Assembly: GCA_016213425.1 (NCBI GenBank)
Contig: JACRAI010000029.1
Location: 1-16,420 of the forward strand
Length of the DNA stretch: 16,420 bases
Direction: 5' to 3'
From: an archaeon
GTDB taxonomy: Archaea > Nanobdellota > Nanobdellia > Woesearchaeales > ARS49
Position 1 is the stretch's first letter. Each line of letters begins with the position of its first letter. Under the pieces are notes generated by a model. It saw only the letters and a list, made by a program, of their open reading frames with translations. It did no database searches and was not told where the DNA came from. Made by a program: the position numbers and the translations under genes. Shown here in pieces: positions 14,023 through 16,420 of the stretch.

Positions 14023-14964
14023 TTAAACTTTATTATCCTTATACCACTCAATAGTCCTTTCAAGACCTAGAATAAACCGTGTGCTTGGATGATATCCTAA
14101 AAGTTGTTGAGCTTTAGAAATGTCAGCGCAGGACTGTTTTACATCTCCCGGTCTTGGTTCAACTCTTTTAGGTTTTATGTCAGTACTAAGTATTTGATTT
14201 ATTTCTAACAGTAAATCGTTTAAACTTGTGCTGTTTCCATAAGCAATATTAAAAACTTCTCCAGGAGCATCTTGTGATTCGCATGCAAGAATGTTTGCTT
14301 GCAAAACATCATCAACATAAGTAAAATCTCTGCTTTGTGCTCCATCACCATAAATAATAGGTTGTTCTCTTCTCAATATTTTGGTAATAAATGCAGGAAT
14401 AACTGCAGAATACTCTGCTTTAGGATCTTGTCTTGGACCGAAAACATTGAAGTATCTTAAGCAGACAGTTTTCAATCCATACAGATTATTAAAATTTTTG
14501 CAGTAATGTTCTCCCATTAATTTTTGTGTTGCATAAGGAGATAAAGGTTGAGGAGTCATACTTTCATGTTTAAAATTTCCTTTTTGATCTCCATAAACAC
14601 TGCTCGAGCTGGCGTAAACAACTCTTTTTACTCCAGAATCTCTTGCCGCAATTAAAATGTTTAATGTCCCATCAATATTTACCTGATGGGTTTTTAGAGG
14701 ATCTTTAACAGATTTTGCAACACTTGGGATGGCTGCTTGATGTAACACATAATCAACGTCTTTCATTACTTGTTTTAAAAAATCAAGATCGAGAATTGTT
14801 TGCTGGTGAAATTCTATTTTATCCTTAATATCTTTTAAGTTTTCTATCTTTCCAGTGCTCAAATCATCAATAACTACAACTTTATTATCTGCATTGCTAA
14901 CAAGATAGTCTACAATGTTAGAGCCTATGAATCCTGCTCCTCCGGTAACTAAAAATTTGGTCAT
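14023..14964 (-). CDS. NAD-dependent sugar-nucleotide epimerase (GalE/WbpP-like extended SDR)
   Basis: This 313-aa extended short-chain dehydrogenase/reductase is full length. The NAD-binding motif TGGAGFIGS is at 7-15, with VIDDLSTG (31-38) ending the second strand. Catalytic residues are in the Ser-rich ASSSSVYG (118-125) and the Y-x-x-x-K motif SPYATQK (142-148, Y144 and K148). LRYFNVFGPRQDP and the following YSAVIPAFI match UDP-glucose or UDP-N-acetylglucosamine 4-epimerases, the latter (WbpP/Gne type) especially. SRDFTYVDDV and RPGDVKQSCADISKA are typical of the nucleotide-sugar domain. The reaction is likely inversion at C4 of a UDP-hexose, feeding glycan or S-layer glycosylation. The exact substrate cannot be told, and a dehydratase relative is a lesser possibility. 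It seems to be transcribed alone from a leaderless promoter. It is not overlapped with the large operon, so a link to it is only possible. Confidence 0.9.
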   Translation of the reverse strand: MTKFLVTGGAGFIGSNIVDYLVSNADNKVVVIDDLSTGKIENLKDIKDKIEFHQQTILDLDFLKQVMKDVDYVLHQAAIPSVAKSVKDPLKTHQVNIDGTLNILIAARDSGVKRVVYASSSSVYGDQKGNFKHESMTPQPLSPYATQKLMGEHYCKNFNNLYGLKTVCLRYFNVFGPRQDPKAEYSAVIPAFITKILRREQPIIYGDGAQSRDFTYVDDVLQANILACESQDAPGEVFNIAYGNSTSLNDLLLEINQILSTDIKPKRVEPRPGDVKQSCADISKAQQLLGYHPSTRFILGLERTIEWYKDNKV

Positions 14965-14985
14965 AACTGCTTTTTTGCTGAACTA

Positions 14986-14993
14986 TTTTTAAA
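14986..14993 (-). promoter_or_regulatory. TATA box of the epimerase gene
   Basis: The minus strand reads TTTAAAAA, centred about 25 bp before the ATG at 14964. No Shine-Dalgarno lies between, so a leaderless transcript is predicted. Confidence 0.5.
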
Positions 14994-15060
14994 TATTTCT
15001 AATAATTAAAAAATAATCCAATTCTCTGTTTTTAAGCTATTTGATTTCTTCTTCGTAAGC

Positions 15061-15068
15061 TTTAAATA
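15061..15068 (+). promoter_or_regulatory. TATA box of the thermosome gene
   Basis: TTTAAATA is a very good archaeal TATA box. It predicts transcription starting near 15090 and a leader of about 25 nt. It is divergent from the epimerase promoter within the 150-bp space 14965-15114, where I see no other gene. Confidence 0.65.
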
Positions 15069-15100
15069 TCAACATCCAATCCAAAAAATCACATTCTGAT

Positions 15101-15106
15101 GGAGGT
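15101..15106 (+). promoter_or_regulatory. ribosome binding site of the thermosome gene
   Basis: GGAGGT lies 8 nt before the ATG at 15115. This is a strong archaeal Shine-Dalgarno that fixes the start. Confidence 0.85.
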
Positions 15107-15114
15107 TATCATAT

Positions 15115-16420
15115 ATGACACAACAAATACAACCAATATTTATCTTACCTGAAGGCACACAAAGAACTACTGGTAAAAACGCTCAAAAAAATAACATAAT
15201 GGCTGCAAAATTAGTAGCTGAAACTGTCAGAACTACTTTAGGCCCTAAAGGAATGGATAAAATGATTGTCGATTCAATGGGAGATATTACTGTTACAAAC
15301 GATGGAGTTACGATTCTTGAAGAAATGCAGATCGAACATCCTGCTGCAAAAATGATTGTTGAAGTTGCTAAAACGCAAGAAGAAGAAGTTGGTGACGGAA
15401 CAACAACAGCAGTTGTTATCGCAGGAGAATTATTAAAAAAAGCAGAAGGATTATTAGATCAAGAAATTCATCCAACAGTTATTGCAAGAGGGTACAGGTT
15501 AGCAAGTGAGAAAGCTCAAGAGCTACTAAAAAAAATGGCAGAAAAAGTAACTGCAAATGACGAAGACATTTTAAAAAAAATTGCTATGACTGCCATAACA
15601 GGTAAAGGAGCGGAAAGCGCAAAAGAATTACTTGCAAACATAGCAGTTATCGCAGTTAAAAGAGTTATTGAGCAAAAAGATGGCGTGATGACTTTTAATA
15701 AAGAAAATATCAAATTAGAAAAAAAAGCAGGCGGCGCTCTTGAAGATACAGAATTAATTGAAGGAGTTGTTCTAGAAAAAGAAGCAGTTCATCCTGGAAT
15801 GCCTAAAATTGTTAAAAATGCAAAAATTGCTCTGCTTGATGTTGCTTTAGAAATCAAGAACACAGAAATTGATGCAAAAATAAGCATAACAGATCCTTCA
15901 CAAATTCAAGCATTCATGGACCAAGAAGAACAAATGTTGAGAAGAATGGTTGAGAAAGTCGCCAAGAGCGGTGCAAATGTAGTTCTTTGTCAGAAAGGAA
16001 TTGATGATGTCGCACAACACTTCTTGGCAAAAAAAGGAATTTACGCGGCAAGAAGAGTTAAAAAAAGTGATTTAGAAGCAGTAGAAAGAGCAACAGGAGC
16101 AAAACTAGTAAGCAACCTTGATGATTTATCTCCTGAAGATTTAGGAAAATCAGGATTAGTAAAAGAATTAAAAATCGGCGATGAAGAAATGACTTACATA
16201 ACTGAATGTGAAAATCCTAAATCAGTAACTATTCTAGTCAGAGGAAGCACAACACACGTTGTTGATGAAGCAAAAAGAGCTTTAAGCGATGCATTAGGCG
16301 ATGTTGCAGCAGCATTGAAAGTAGGATTTGTTGTCGCAGGTGGAGGAAGCACAGAAGTTGAGCTAAGCAAGAACTTAAGAAAATATTCAGAATCATTAAG
16401 TGGAAGAGAACAATTAGCAG
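15115..16420 (+). CDS. thermosome subunit (group II chaperonin), 3' end beyond the window
   Basis: The first 435 codons are open to the window edge; the family is usually about 540-560 aa, so roughly 80% is present. The product is a subunit of the double-ring archaeal chaperonin that folds proteins in an ATP-driven, lid-closing cycle in the cytoplasm. Visible hallmarks are LGPKGMDKM (42-50), the nucleotide-binding TNDG (61-64), GDGTTT (93-98), and VVAGGGSTEVEL (406-417) with the Gly-rich ATP site and Glu. Residues between (EGVVLEKEAVHPGMP) match the intermediate and apical domains. The N-terminus (MTQQIQPIFILPEGTQRTTG) is typical. It has its own TATA box and ribosome binding site and faces away from the other genes. 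Its presence is the best evidence that the organism is an archaeon. Confidence 0.96.
   Translation, partial: MTQQIQPIFILPEGTQRTTGKNAQKNNIMAAKLVAETVRTTLGPKGMDKMIVDSMGDITVTNDGVTILEEMQIEHPAAKMIVEVAKTQEEEVGDGTTTAVVIAGELLKKAEGLLDQEIHPTVIARGYRLASEKAQELLKKMAEKVTANDEDILKKIAMTAITGKGAESAKELLANIAVIAVKRVIEQKDGVMTFNKENIKLEKKAGGALEDTELIEGVVLEKEAVHPGMPKIVKNAKIALLDVALEIKNTEIDAKISITDPSQIQAFMDQEEQMLRRMVEKVAKSGANVVLCQKGIDDVAQHFLAKKGIYAARRVKKSDLEAVERATGAKLVSNLDDLSPEDLGKSGLVKELKIGDEEMTYITECENPKSVTILVRGSTTHVVDEAKRALSDALGDVAAALKVGFVVAGGGSTEVELSKNLRKYSESLSGREQLA

Overview
The window looks like an AT-rich archaeal chromosome segment. It carries a group II chaperonin (thermosome) gene, archaeal TATA boxes about 25 bp upstream of starts, two apparently leaderless genes, and GGTGA/GGAGG-type ribosome binding sites. 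Low GC, dense 4-base ATGA overlaps and many small unrecognised exported proteins would suit a DPANN archaeon (for example Woesearchaeota or Pacearchaeota). That placement is an inference; no rRNA or marker tree is available here.

Layout, right to left. At 15115-16420 (+) is the 5' part of a thermosome subunit gene. It is divergent from a 313-aa SDR sugar-nucleotide epimerase at 14023-14964 (-). Next come a predicted leaderless 45-aa Cys/His-rich mini-gene (13816-13953, -) and a hairpin-rich non-coding stretch. From 13611 down to at least 72 there is one very long minus-strand operon with essentially no intergenic space. It encodes a 565-aa unrecognised protein with one hydrophobic segment, a 320-aa helical protein, a 446-aa AAA+ ATPase, then NINE tandem diverged paralogs (about 314-365 aa) of an exported membrane-anchored family I do not recognise, and a 131-aa predicted lipoprotein. 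A further ORF may start at 63 and run off the left edge.

Each paralog has a Sec-type signal peptide (often ending AQE), a D-x-x-[IL]-[STN]-x-x-[ED] module resembling the second half of an EF-hand loop, a YPGL motif, an L-T-x-x-D-L motif, and a C-terminal hydrophobic anchor region with KKYRKD, YHxxD and HPxIFYxR motifs ending K-G-x-K-K. The lipoprotein carries the same half-EF-hand-like module. One paralog (6558-7640) is interrupted by a single in-frame TAG with the rest of the reading frame intact.

My reading is a coherent, possibly undescribed surface or envelope system. An AAA+ ATPase and two cytoplasmic/membrane-associated helical partners are co-expressed with a diversified set of extracytoplasmic subunits. 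The coupling is supported by operon structure only; the biochemical role is unknown.
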